DNA of 64,000 bases from JAACFF01 sp963807975 (lineage in GTDB: Bacteria; Chloroflexota; Anaerolineae; Promineifilales; Promineifilaceae). The translations under genes were made by a program, and so were the position numbers. The DNA lies in contig CAWEDV010000001.1 of the NCBI GenBank assembly GCA_963807975.1, forward strand, positions 2,835,194 to 2,899,193, read 5' to 3'. The notes under the pieces were generated by a model. The model was given only the letters and a program-made list of their open reading frames with translations, had not been told where the DNA came from and did no database searches. This document shows, piece after piece, positions 9,813-17,476 of the stretch (position 1 is its first letter; each line of letters opens with the position of its first letter).

Positions 9813-10019
9813 TTAACTCCCAAGTTCATCATCTTCCTGTAATATTTGTTCCAGCAGTTCGATGTCACGACGCATATTGCGCTGCCGGATGGCCAGAGAG
9901 CCAATATAAATCATCACGATCAGCCACATAACACCATAGCCAAGCAGCAGGAAACCATTGAATTTATCGGGATCGGTCGCAGCCTGAAATGCAAATAAAG
10001 TGGACAGCAAAATCGTCAT
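9813..10019 (-). CDS. ccmD: CcmD-like small membrane protein
   Basis: A 68-residue protein with one transmembrane helix (about residues 22-45) followed by a charged helix (RQRNMRRDIELLEQIL). This is the architecture of CcmD, which helps release holo-CcmE from the CcmABCD complex. Its start overlaps the ccmC stop by 4 nt, indicating translational coupling. Sequence conservation in CcmD is low, so the assignment rests mainly on size, topology and position. Confidence 0.72.
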   Translation of the reverse strand: MTILLSTLFAFQAATDPDKFNGFLLLGYGVMWLIVMIYIGSLAIRQRNMRRDIELLEQILQEDDELGS

Positions 10020-10765
10020 GAGCTTTCTCCCTGCAGTCTGGACGCAACCCGCATCTTAAGTACCTGAACTTGATCCAACATCCGTTGTAGGTGAATGCGA
10101 TTGGCCAACCAAGCAGCGAAAACCAGGGTATAGGCAATGACCGTGATATTTAGGGTAATCACCATTTTCATGGAGTCCAGGCCAGAAAACTCCTGCAACC
10201 CTTCCTCCGCACCTTTTGCAGCCTCCGCGGTACCGCCAAAAACTACCGGATGTATATCACGGAGAATGCGGATACTGGCAAAGGTTAAAATGACGGTCAC
10301 GAATGAGACAATAACATAGACTGCGGCAAACCTTCCCCTCCTTTCTTCATCGTCGATGGCCCCGCGCAGCATAAAGTATGCCGCATAGGCGAGCCACAAA
10401 ATGGTCACAATGGTCAGGCGGGGGCTCCAAAGCCACCATGTATTCCAGGCTGGTTTACCCCAGACTGAACCGGAAACGATAGCCATACTAATAAATACCA
10501 AGCCAATTTCAACAGAGGCCATGGCCATGGTATCCCATTTTTTCTGTGGGCGACGCAGGAACAATACACCGCAGACCATTGCTACAAAAAATGCCAACGA
10601 GCCTACCCATGCCGATCCAACGTGAAAATAGAAGATGCGCTGGACATTGCCCATGGTCCGTTCCACTGGGGCATAGAAAAAGACCGCTCCTAAAGCTATT
10701 GCTAGGGCTATGAATGAGACTATGTTCAATATGCGGATTGTGCGACTCAGCCGAGATAAATCCAT
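10016..10765 (-). CDS. ccmC: Haem exporter subunit CcmC
   Basis: A 249-residue membrane protein of the CcsA/CcmC haem-handling family with six hydrophobic segments. The tryptophan-rich motif AWNTWWLWSPRLT near residues 105-118 is the haem-binding WWD-like signature. Histidines are present near helix ends, including FYFHVGSAW. CcmC loads haem onto CcmE in system I. AGGAG precedes ATG 10765, and the gene overlaps ccmD by 4 nt. Confidence 0.9.
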   Translation of the reverse strand: MDLSRLSRTIRILNIVSFIALAIALGAVFFYAPVERTMGNVQRIFYFHVGSAWVGSLAFFVAMVCGVLFLRRPQKKWDTMAMASVEIGLVFISMAIVSGSVWGKPAWNTWWLWSPRLTIVTILWLAYAAYFMLRGAIDDEERRGRFAAVYVIVSFVTVILTFASIRILRDIHPVVFGGTAEAAKGAEEGLQEFSGLDSMKMVITLNITVIAYTLVFAAWLANRIHLQRMLDQVQVLKMRVASRLQGESS

Positions 10766-10880
10766 AATTCTAACTCCTAATGAGAATTATTAGCCAAAGA
10801 TTACTTATGGTACTGCCAGTTTAAAGACGCCTAGTTCGAGATGCACCAAACTACTGGTGCTGGTTATATACTTCGAACCC

Positions 10881-11588
10881 CTAAGACTCAACGACAAATC
10901 TATAGGTTATAAGACCGACGGTGACCATCAGCAGATCATAGATAATAACCAAGTATACGGCACTTTGAACTTCCGCCCATGGTGGCGTCTGGGGAAACAT
11001 ATAGGCAGCAACAGCCATAGATGCGGGAAGAATAAGAGGCAGTGACAATGGCAATAAAAGGACGGGCAGCAGGACATCACGTGACCGGGCCTGGATGGTC
11101 ATCGATGTAATCAAAACGCCTGCAGCCACATAACCAAAGGTTCCCAAAGCCAAAATAAGCAGAACGGGAGGGCGCCAAAAAGGTTTGTTGAAGAATACAA
11201 TAAACAACAGTACCAGAATCGCTTCCAGGATGAAAACGAAAAGAGTCACGCTAAATACTTTGCCCAAATAGATGGCATTGCGTTCTACTGGGGCGATCAA
11301 CAAGGCATCGAAGGTTTGATTTTCACGTTCAATGGAGAGGGAGCGATTTAGCCCCAGGGTTCCTGACAAGAGAATCGTGGCCCAAAGCAATCCCGTTGCC
11401 ACATCCCGAGCAGCTGACAAATTCATCTCTAAAGCAAAATTAAACATGATCACCGTCACCAATGAGAACATGATCATAATGCTGACGGTTTGGCGCGTGT
11501 GACGTTCAATTTGTAAATCCTTCCACGTAATGGTCCAGACTGCACGCCAGAATGAGGGTGGCTGATCGTTTGCCGGGTTCTGGCTCAT
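10881..11588 (-). CDS. ccmB: Haem exporter subunit CcmB
   Basis: A 235-residue ABC permease with six hydrophobic segments. The cytoplasmic motif RSLSIERENQTFDALLIAP is characteristic of CcmB. It pairs with CcmA to release holo-CcmE. The start overlaps the ccmA stop by 4 nt (ATGG within the ccmA end), and GGAG precedes the ATG. A gap of about 115 bp separates it from ccmC, longer than elsewhere in the operon. Confidence 0.9.
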   Translation of the reverse strand: MSQNPANDQPPSFWRAVWTITWKDLQIERHTRQTVSIMIMFSLVTVIMFNFALEMNLSAARDVATGLLWATILLSGTLGLNRSLSIERENQTFDALLIAPVERNAIYLGKVFSVTLFVFILEAILVLLFIVFFNKPFWRPPVLLILALGTFGYVAAGVLITSMTIQARSRDVLLPVLLLPLSLPLILPASMAVAAYMFPQTPPWAEVQSAVYLVIIYDLLMVTVGLITYRFVVES

Positions 11589-12325
11589 GGTTGTACTCCA
11601 TTATCCTTGGTGTTCTTCTTACGATCGCGACGTCTGGTGTGGTAGGCATATTGCTCAAGAAATTCTGCCTCAGTGACCGTTGCGCTATCTTGAACGGCGG
11701 CGATTCGGCCGCGGCTGAGAATAGCAATGCTGTCGCTTTGTTCCAGCCCATGGCTCAGATCGTGGGTAATCAGAAGGATCGTGCGGCCGAGTTCTGATTC
11801 TTGCCGCAGCAGTGAATCGAGCAAATGGGCAGCATCTTGATCAAGTCCGGTATATGGTTCATCAAGCAGCAGTACATCAGGTTCATGAAGTGTCGCCCTG
11901 GCGATGGTTAAGCGTTGAACCATGCCCCGTGAAAAACCACCAACCGGATCGCGCTGCCGGGCGAACAGTCCCACTTTGCGCAAAGCATCCAACACACGTT
12001 GTTGGACATCATCTAGCTGGTAAAGGCGAGCAAAAAACTCCAGATTTTCTGCGGCAGTCAGATCCCGATAGAGCAGGGGCTGGTGTGAAACCAGTCCCAG
12101 GTGACGTCTAACTCTGGCGGCGTGTTTGGGAAATGTCCAGCCGCCGACCGAGACTTCGCCGCCCGTAGGCTGCAATAGAGTGGCTACAATGCGCAGCAGT
12201 GTACTCTTGCCCGCTCCATTAGGGCCAACAAGAGACATAAACTCACCTTCCGAAATATGGAGATCAACCCCGCGTAAAGCGACATTTAAACCGTAATTCT
12301 TAATCAGGCCATTTACATGAATCAT
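11585..12325 (-). CDS. ccmA: Haem exporter ATP-binding subunit CcmA
   Basis: A 246-residue ABC ATPase. Walker A GPNGAGKST lies near residues 35-43, the signature is the variant GGFSRGMVQRL, and Walker B is VLLLDEPYTGLD. The FSRGM signature and the neighbouring ccmB identify it as CcmA rather than a generic ABC-2 ATPase. It is the first gene of the operon. No Shine-Dalgarno is visible before ATG 12325, and a -10 box ends 8 nt upstream, so the mRNA may be leaderless. Confidence 0.9.
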   Translation of the reverse strand: MIHVNGLIKNYGLNVALRGVDLHISEGEFMSLVGPNGAGKSTLLRIVATLLQPTGGEVSVGGWTFPKHAARVRRHLGLVSHQPLLYRDLTAAENLEFFARLYQLDDVQQRVLDALRKVGLFARQRDPVGGFSRGMVQRLTIARATLHEPDVLLLDEPYTGLDQDAAHLLDSLLRQESELGRTILLITHDLSHGLEQSDSIAILSRGRIAAVQDSATVTEAEFLEQYAYHTRRRDRKKNTKDNGVQP

Positions 12326-12333
12326 GGGAAAAT

Positions 12334-12361
12334 ATTTTAAACCGTAAAGTTACAATGACAA
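12334..12361 (-). promoter_or_regulatory. Promoter of the ccm operon, possibly leaderless
   Basis: On the minus strand TTGTCA (12361-12356) is followed after 16 bp by TAAAAT (12339-12334), which ends 8 nt before the ccmA ATG. Transcription would start about at the A of the start codon. Confidence 0.5.
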
Positions 12362-12639
12362 AACAGTAGTTGAAAAAGAGCATTTTGGGATGCTGATATC
12401 CCAGTTTGTACGCTATCAAACTCATGAGTGAAGAATAGACCAGCACTTACGATGCGCTCATATTGGAGGCCTGAGAGTAGACAAGAAGGAGTGTTATGAG
12501 TATAGTAATCCATGCAAATCAGCAGTTTTTGCTGCCCCCAAATGGGGAATAATGCTCCGTCTAACCAGGATTTCGGGTCGAAATGGCGTCATTTTGGTGA
12601 CATTATTACGCCGTTCTGGGTCCAATCCTTCTAGTCATA
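12362..12639. other. Intergenic region between ccmA and the 12.7 kb gene
   Basis: Together with the flanking promoters this is a gene-poor stretch of about 375 bp. It holds a GGGAT/ATCCC hairpin near 12388-12403, a possible 18-codon reading frame with a strong ribosome binding site (12496-12552), and within that frame a small CCCC/GGGG hairpin near 12536-12547. Nothing else was recognised. Confidence 0.4.
12496..12552 (+). CDS. Possible 18-residue leader peptide
   Basis: ATG 12496 is preceded by AGAAGGAG with 6 nt spacing. It opens an 18-codon frame, MSIVIHANQQFLLPPNGE, ending at TAA 12550-12552. Two short hairpins lie within the frame (CAGCA/TGCTG and CCCC/GGGG). It could be a leader peptide or a gene remnant. 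It lies upstream of the promoter assigned to the 12.7 kb gene, so any regulatory role is unclear. Confidence 0.2.
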   Translation: MSIVIHANQQFLLPPNGE

Positions 12640-12668
12640 TTGCTATAGAGGGCATTTTTTCTTATAAT
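12640..12668 (+). promoter_or_regulatory. Sigma-70-type promoter
   Basis: TTGCTA (12640-12645), a 17-bp spacer, then TATAAT (12663-12668). It lies 32 nt before the TTG start at 12701. Confidence 0.6.
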
Positions 12669-12700
12669 TTGCAGACGTCTGGGAAGAGACAGGATAGGAA

Positions 12701-13531
12701 TTGGAAGAAATACTGACCTCCTTTTCGGGAACAATCACACCTTGGTTACTGGGCACGTTTTTAACGCTTAGCCTAGTAGCGTTGTTTGCCGCCATCAAGA
12801 ATTGGCGGGAGATGAAACGATCCCCCTATTTCTTCCAGCGCCTACAAGCTGGTAAGCGTCTGCAAACCTATGTACTTACAAGCTCCTTCCTCTTTGTTAT
12901 AACGATTCTTGTTACCGGCTATGCCTGGCAAACACCCCAAGACGATACTCCGCGGATGGCCATTCTCACCCACAGCAAAGCAGATGGGCATGCACACCAA
13001 GCTGCCGAACTGCCTTCCTTTGGAGAAACGGTTGATGAAGAATCGGTGTCATTGTTCCAGCTAGAAGATGCCGAGAATCCAGGTGAAATTATCACAGTGG
13101 TCGACCAACCCTTCGCGGTTGAATTGACTGCGCTTCCTGAAGAATTTGATCGTTTCCAGCCAACGGTAGAACTAAACGATGGCAGCGATTTGGGGAGTGT
13201 GAGCTTCTCTACGGAAATCAGTGATGAGTACGAAGCTGTCGATCCGCAGGGAATCTTCCCTGAAGGATTTTACACACTTTATGCCACATTCACCTATGAT
13301 GGGCTGGCCGATGGAATGGTTTGGTCCTGGGTATGGCGACACGATGGGGATATCGTCGAGGGTGGCAATGAAGTTTGGAACTATGGGGATGAGGGACCAG
13401 GCTTCATTTACCTCAATCCAGAAGAAGGCTTTGATGCAGGGCAGTATTCATTAGAAGTCTGGGTAAATGGAGAGCTCATGACCCAGGCGTCAGCGGTGAT
13501 GAACAGCGTCAGCGTTTCAGCTAACAATTAA
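12701..13531 (+). CDS. Membrane-anchored protein of unknown function
   Basis: A 276-residue protein not recognised as a known family. Two hydrophobic segments lie at the N-terminus (about residues 13-30 and 54-75), linked by a basic loop (KNWREMKRSPYFFQRL). The remainder is acidic and probably extracellular, with beta-sandwich-like sequence (PEGFYTLYATFTYDGL, GQYSLEVWVNGEL) resembling domains seen in secreted Chloroflexota proteins. The start is TTG, preceded by AGGATAGGA. The gene has its own promoter (12640-12668) and terminator (13563-13584), so it is monocistronic. Confidence 0.7.
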   Translation: MEEILTSFSGTITPWLLGTFLTLSLVALFAAIKNWREMKRSPYFFQRLQAGKRLQTYVLTSSFLFVITILVTGYAWQTPQDDTPRMAILTHSKADGHAHQAAELPSFGETVDEESVSLFQLEDAENPGEIITVVDQPFAVELTALPEEFDRFQPTVELNDGSDLGSVSFSTEISDEYEAVDPQGIFPEGFYTLYATFTYDGLADGMVWSWVWRHDGDIVEGGNEVWNYGDEGPGFIYLNPEEGFDAGQYSLEVWVNGELMTQASAVMNSVSVSANN

Positions 13532-13562
13532 CCCCACCTTTCGCTCTCTTATCGTCAACTGC

Positions 13563-13584
13563 CCCGGCTAAAAGCCGGGTTTTC
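13563..13584 (+). terminator. Rho-independent terminator
   Basis: A perfect 7-bp stem CCCGGCT/AGCCGGG with an AAA loop, followed by TTTTC. It lies 32 nt after the stop of the 12.7 kb gene. Confidence 0.75.
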
Positions 13585-13620
13585 TATTTCTAGGGGATAC
13601 GGAGCCACTCGGCACACCGT

Positions 13621-15240
13621 CTATCGAGCAAAGCGGTTCCGGGCATAATGTATGATCTGCCGCATCTCTTCAACCCGCAGCAGCCAGGCAGCCAACGCAT
13701 AAATCACGCCCCCAACAAGACCACCCAGAATTAGCTGAATCCAACTGGACTGTGCGTTCAGGCGAGTTAGCAGAAGCCATATTGCACCAGCCATAAGCAA
13801 ACAAGCCAGCAGTATTCGCCAGAAACTGTTGAGCAGAGCCTTGCCATCCAGCCCACCCAATTTTCGGCGTAAGAGCCAAAGCAGGACGATCACCTCAGCA
13901 TAGTTTGAGAGACTGAATCCTAGGGCAAGCGCGCCAAGAGGAAGCCAGCCCTGTTGGGTAAAAAGCGTATCGCGCAGCCATATGGTTAAAATGACCATCA
14001 TCAACACCTGAACGGCGCCGGCAAGAACGGGAGTCAGGGTATCACTCAAAGCATAGAAACTGCGCGCTATTACCTCCAAAAGGAGCAGCGCAACGAGACC
14101 AAGGGACATCAACAATAAGGCGCCCGCCACGAGGTCTGTTGATTGGGAATCAAAGAGGCCCCGTTCAAAAAGGGCAGAGACGATAGGTTTGCGCAAAATC
14201 ATTAAGATGATGGTTACGGGCATACCCAAGAAGAGCAGAAGGCGCAGGGAGCCAGAGATGATTTGTCGCATCTCCCCGTATTTTTTTTCAGCCGCCAAGG
14301 TCGACAGAGTGGGAAATGCAGCGATGCCCAGCGCTTGACCAAGAATTCCTTGCGGTAAAATGATCAAGCGGAAAGCGGCATTGAAGGCGGGCAAAGTCCC
14401 AAGAGCCATTGAACCGGTCAGAAAAACGATGAAGAGTTTGTTCAATTCAGAAAAAGACAGCCCGATTACTCGAGGAGCCATCAACCACAAGACCTTGATA
14501 ACACCTGGATCACGCAGCGTAAAGATAAACGAGTATTGGGCATGTTTTTGGATCAGGGCTGGGATCTGGATCAAGAGGTGACCAAGCGCACCGATAACGG
14601 TGCCGACAGCCAGGCCCATGGCGGTGCCCACTACAGGGCCAAGGATGAGCCCCCCGGCAATTATGCCCAAATTATAGACAGTAGGAGCCAACGCCGGCAG
14701 GAGAAAGTGCTGGCGCGCATTTAGAGCCCCCATGATCACTCCGCTAGCTCCAAATATTATGGGTGAGATCAACATGATCCGCATCAAGCGTACGGTCATA
14801 TCCAGCAGTTCAGGTTGGGCCTCAATATTGTCACCGTAGAAGAAGGTTACGATCTGCGGAGCGAATATCATGGCCACAATGGCTACTATGGTCAAGACAA
14901 CGGTAACCAAGTTGATGACGGCCGAAAACAGACGCCAGGCCCCATGCTCATCATCTCGCGTAAAGTAGGCAGCGAAGGTGGGGATAAAGGCAGAACCAAT
15001 AGCGCCACCGGCAATTATAATGAAAATAGTCTCAGGAATTGCCTTGGCGATCTCGTATGAAGTAGCTTCTACAGTAAGAACTCCGAGAGAGGATCGCGTG
15101 ACAATTTCACGCAGCAGGCCCACTACGCGGCTTAGAAGCATGGCGGCGCCGACCAATCCTGCTGCATGCAAGACCAAGGAACGAGACCGGCTGTGCTGGT
15201 CTTCTGCTGTCTCTTCCAATGGAGGCTCTACTTCTGCCAT
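13621..15240 (-). CDS. murJ: Lipid II flippase MurJ
   Basis: A 539-residue MviN/MurJ protein of the MOP superfamily with about 13-14 hydrophobic segments. It flips lipid II across the membrane during peptidoglycan synthesis. Diagnostic segments are SRVVGLLREIVTRSSLG near the N-terminus, AGGAIGSAFIPTFAAYF and LPQGILGQALGIAAFPTLS. An acidic N-terminal tail of about 20 residues precedes the first helix. ATG 15240 was preferred to the in-frame TTG at 15249, because TATAAT (15254-15249) lies only 8 nt upstream of the ATG and covers the TTG. No Shine-Dalgarno is seen. Confidence 0.93.
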   Translation of the reverse strand: MAEVEPPLEETAEDQHSRSRSLVLHAAGLVGAAMLLSRVVGLLREIVTRSSLGVLTVEATSYEIAKAIPETIFIIIAGGAIGSAFIPTFAAYFTRDDEHGAWRLFSAVINLVTVVLTIVAIVAMIFAPQIVTFFYGDNIEAQPELLDMTVRLMRIMLISPIIFGASGVIMGALNARQHFLLPALAPTVYNLGIIAGGLILGPVVGTAMGLAVGTVIGALGHLLIQIPALIQKHAQYSFIFTLRDPGVIKVLWLMAPRVIGLSFSELNKLFIVFLTGSMALGTLPAFNAAFRLIILPQGILGQALGIAAFPTLSTLAAEKKYGEMRQIISGSLRLLLFLGMPVTIILMILRKPIVSALFERGLFDSQSTDLVAGALLLMSLGLVALLLLEVIARSFYALSDTLTPVLAGAVQVLMMVILTIWLRDTLFTQQGWLPLGALALGFSLSNYAEVIVLLWLLRRKLGGLDGKALLNSFWRILLACLLMAGAIWLLLTRLNAQSSWIQLILGGLVGGVIYALAAWLLRVEEMRQIIHYARNRFAR

Positions 15241-15248
15241 AGGCTGCA

Positions 15249-15254
15249 ATTATA
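15249..15254 (-). promoter_or_regulatory. -10 box of murJ, possibly leaderless
   Basis: TATAAT on the minus strand ends 8 nt before ATG 15240. A -35 box is poorly defined (TTCTGC at 18 bp). Confidence 0.4.
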
Positions 15255-15424
15255 CTCTCTATCCGATTGCAGGCAGAATGCCATTAGCCCAGCCCGATGC
15301 CACCCTGCTTCATCTTGCCTTTCGGCCATTCTCTTGTACACTTATCATATAGTCAGTCTATAAGTAACTAGATCATGATCAGGCTCAACAGAGATCAAAC
15401 CATGAGTCATCCTGGAGTCTTCAT

Positions 15425-15700
15425 ATGACTGTCATCAAAGTATCTACCCGATCGCGCACAGCAGCCGTTGCTGGGGCTATCGCCGGCGTGCTGCGCGACA
15501 ATCAGCGTGCTGAGGTGCAGGCAATTGGAGCTGGGGCCGTGAACCAGGCGGTGAAGGCGTTGATTATCGCCAAAGGCTACATGGAAGAAGAAGGCGTTGA
15601 GATATCATGCAGTCCATCATTTGTGGATGTATATATCAACGATCAAGAACGTACTGCTATACGGTTAATTATTGTTGCGAAAGCAATGAACCCGGATTGA
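15425..15700 (+). CDS. spoVS: Stage V sporulation protein S-like
   Basis: A 91-residue SpoVS/Alba-like protein. The segments IKVSTRSRTAAVAGAIAG, VQAIGAGAVNQAVKALIIAKGY and FVDVYINDQERTAI match SpoVS across its length. In Bacillus SpoVS affects sporulation and septation; it is widespread in non-sporulating bacteria, where its role is not well known. CTGGAG precedes ATG 15425. It is a single gene with no sporulation genes beside it. A weak promoter (TTGTAC 15334-15339, TATAAG 15359-15364) lies upstream. Confidence 0.93.
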   Translation: MTVIKVSTRSRTAAVAGAIAGVLRDNQRAEVQAIGAGAVNQAVKALIIAKGYMEEEGVEISCSPSFVDVYINDQERTAIRLIIVAKAMNPD

Positions 15701-15739
15701 TGGGCACAAGAATTTTTATAAAATCACTATTCGCTTCGC

Positions 15740-17455
15740 TTACCTGCCACGCCTGAAAAATAACCACCAAGCAGCAAAACCAATGACGCTCGTCACAGCA
15801 ATACCCGCGATCAAATAGGCCAATTCCGGCTGTTCGCTGCTTCCGGCGCCAGTCGTAGGTTGTTCGGGGGCTGTCGGTGTGGGATTTGGTACCTGAGTGG
15901 TTTCGGGGGGGGCGGTCTCCTCGCCCGTTGCCGGCGCACTTATGACCGTTGGCTCCGGCGTATGCGAAGGAGGAACCACTGTTGCCGTTAACGACGGGTT
16001 GGGATAAGGCGTCGCTGACGGTGATGCAGTTGGCGTGTTCGTAAGCGGGCTTGTGGGTGTAACAGTCGGCTGCGGTAACAACGGAGGCAAATCTTCTGGT
16101 GGATCAGAGCCGTCAAGAGATTGGACCAAATAGTAAGTCGATCCGCCGATCATACAATAGTCGCCAATCGTTTGAATGCAAAGAGCTGGAGGCAAATCGA
16201 TTACGTAACGGCCGTTTTCAGCCTTGACCCAAGATCTCGTTCCCCGTAAATCGACCAACAGAGCCCAATCAGCAATAGCCGGTACTTCCGCCTGTTGGGC
16301 ATCGGCAAGACGGGCGAACAACACCGTGGTCTGCCGGTCCTCTTGCCGCACGCGAAACTGGCCAACTTCGTCCCAACGCTCGCGAACGATCTCGCTGCTG
16401 CCACGCATATATTGCATGGCTACATGCAGCGCTCGAAAAGCTGGTCGACGGCTGCCATCTATGCGCAGCAGGCCAAACGGTTCTGGATTGGCCTGCCGGT
16501 CACCAGTTGTGTCCTGCATTTTATAAATAGCGACCCGCTCTGCTCCAGCAGCAAGCGCTGAAACCAGGGCTTGCGGCATAAAGGCCGCCTGTTCATCCTG
16601 CATCACTGATAAAGTATGCTCGGGCACAGGCCAGGAAGGGTCATCATGCGGTGGGGCATTACTCTCCACCAACCAAATCGGTTTATCTACCCCGTGTTCT
16701 TGCATGATATCCTTGAACACAAGCAAGATTTTATATATTTGGTCAGGCTGAAAGTAAAGATGGGCGGTGGCTACGTCAAAATAGTAATCATGCGCTGCCG
16801 CCTGAGGATCAGTCACCAAATTACCTAATAAACGGGACATATACTGTTCCCGCTCAGCGTAGACATCGGTCCAATAGGTAAAAGCGGATAGGTGAATGGT
16901 GGCGTCAGGGTTGGTTTCTTTAGCGACCAGGTAAGCCACACGCTGCAGTTGAGCAAAATCCTCGACAGTTCCATCCCAGGTGTGAGCAATAGCAGAAGCA
17001 TCAATATCGGGCTCGTTCCAAATAATCCAATGATCGATGCGCCCAGCGTAACGTGCGCTAACCTCTTGTACGAACTGCCCCCAGCTGTTGTCCGGATGAT
17101 CATGTGCAAGCCACAATCCGTGGGGAAGGTCATTCTCATCTCTGGCCCAATCCGGGATTCCAATCAGCAGACCCACAACAAGACGCCCGGCAGCCAATTC
17201 TTGTTCTATCTGCTGATCGGTCACTTGTGGCGTCCATGTACCCGGTCCCCCGGCCTGAGCATCGGCCCATTGAAAGCGTACCCGCGTCCAAGCCGTTCCT
17301 AGTTCGCGCGCGGAGTTCGGGGCTGTGTATGATTCAATGACGCCGAAACGCCAATCACCTGTCGTTTGAGCACCGGCAGGCGAATTGACCCCAATCACGA
17401 CAAGTGTCATGCCGCAGAGAAAAAGAATCTTCAGACGATGTTTGTTCATACCCAT
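15740..17455 (-). CDS. Secreted glycoside-hydrolase-like protein with C-terminal anchor
   Basis: A 571-residue protein with a signal peptide (residues 9-29) and a TIM-barrel-like domain resembling clan A glycosidases (GH39/GH5 type). The putative acid/base glutamate is in IIWNEPDI near residue 150 and the nucleophile in PIWLVESNAPPHDD near 258. A Pro/Thr/Ser-rich linker (about 440-535) leads to a transmembrane helix (YLIAGIAVTSVIGFAAWWLFF) and a basic tail, so the enzyme is tethered outside the cell. The substrate cannot be told. It follows the beta-lactamase-like gene on the same strand after 21 nt, likely co-transcribed. ATG 17449 is an alternative start. Confidence 0.75.
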   Translation of the reverse strand: MGMNKHRLKILFLCGMTLVVIGVNSPAGAQTTGDWRFGVIESYTAPNSARELGTAWTRVRFQWADAQAGGPGTWTPQVTDQQIEQELAAGRLVVGLLIGIPDWARDENDLPHGLWLAHDHPDNSWGQFVQEVSARYAGRIDHWIIWNEPDIDASAIAHTWDGTVEDFAQLQRVAYLVAKETNPDATIHLSAFTYWTDVYAEREQYMSRLLGNLVTDPQAAAHDYYFDVATAHLYFQPDQIYKILLVFKDIMQEHGVDKPIWLVESNAPPHDDPSWPVPEHTLSVMQDEQAAFMPQALVSALAAGAERVAIYKMQDTTGDRQANPEPFGLLRIDGSRRPAFRALHVAMQYMRGSSEIVRERWDEVGQFRVRQEDRQTTVLFARLADAQQAEVPAIADWALLVDLRGTRSWVKAENGRYVIDLPPALCIQTIGDYCMIGGSTYYLVQSLDGSDPPEDLPPLLPQPTVTPTSPLTNTPTASPSATPYPNPSLTATVVPPSHTPEPTVISAPATGEETAPPETTQVPNPTPTAPEQPTTGAGSSEQPELAYLIAGIAVTSVIGFAAWWLFFRRGR

Positions 17456-17476
17456 AAGCGAATACTTAACGGAGGC

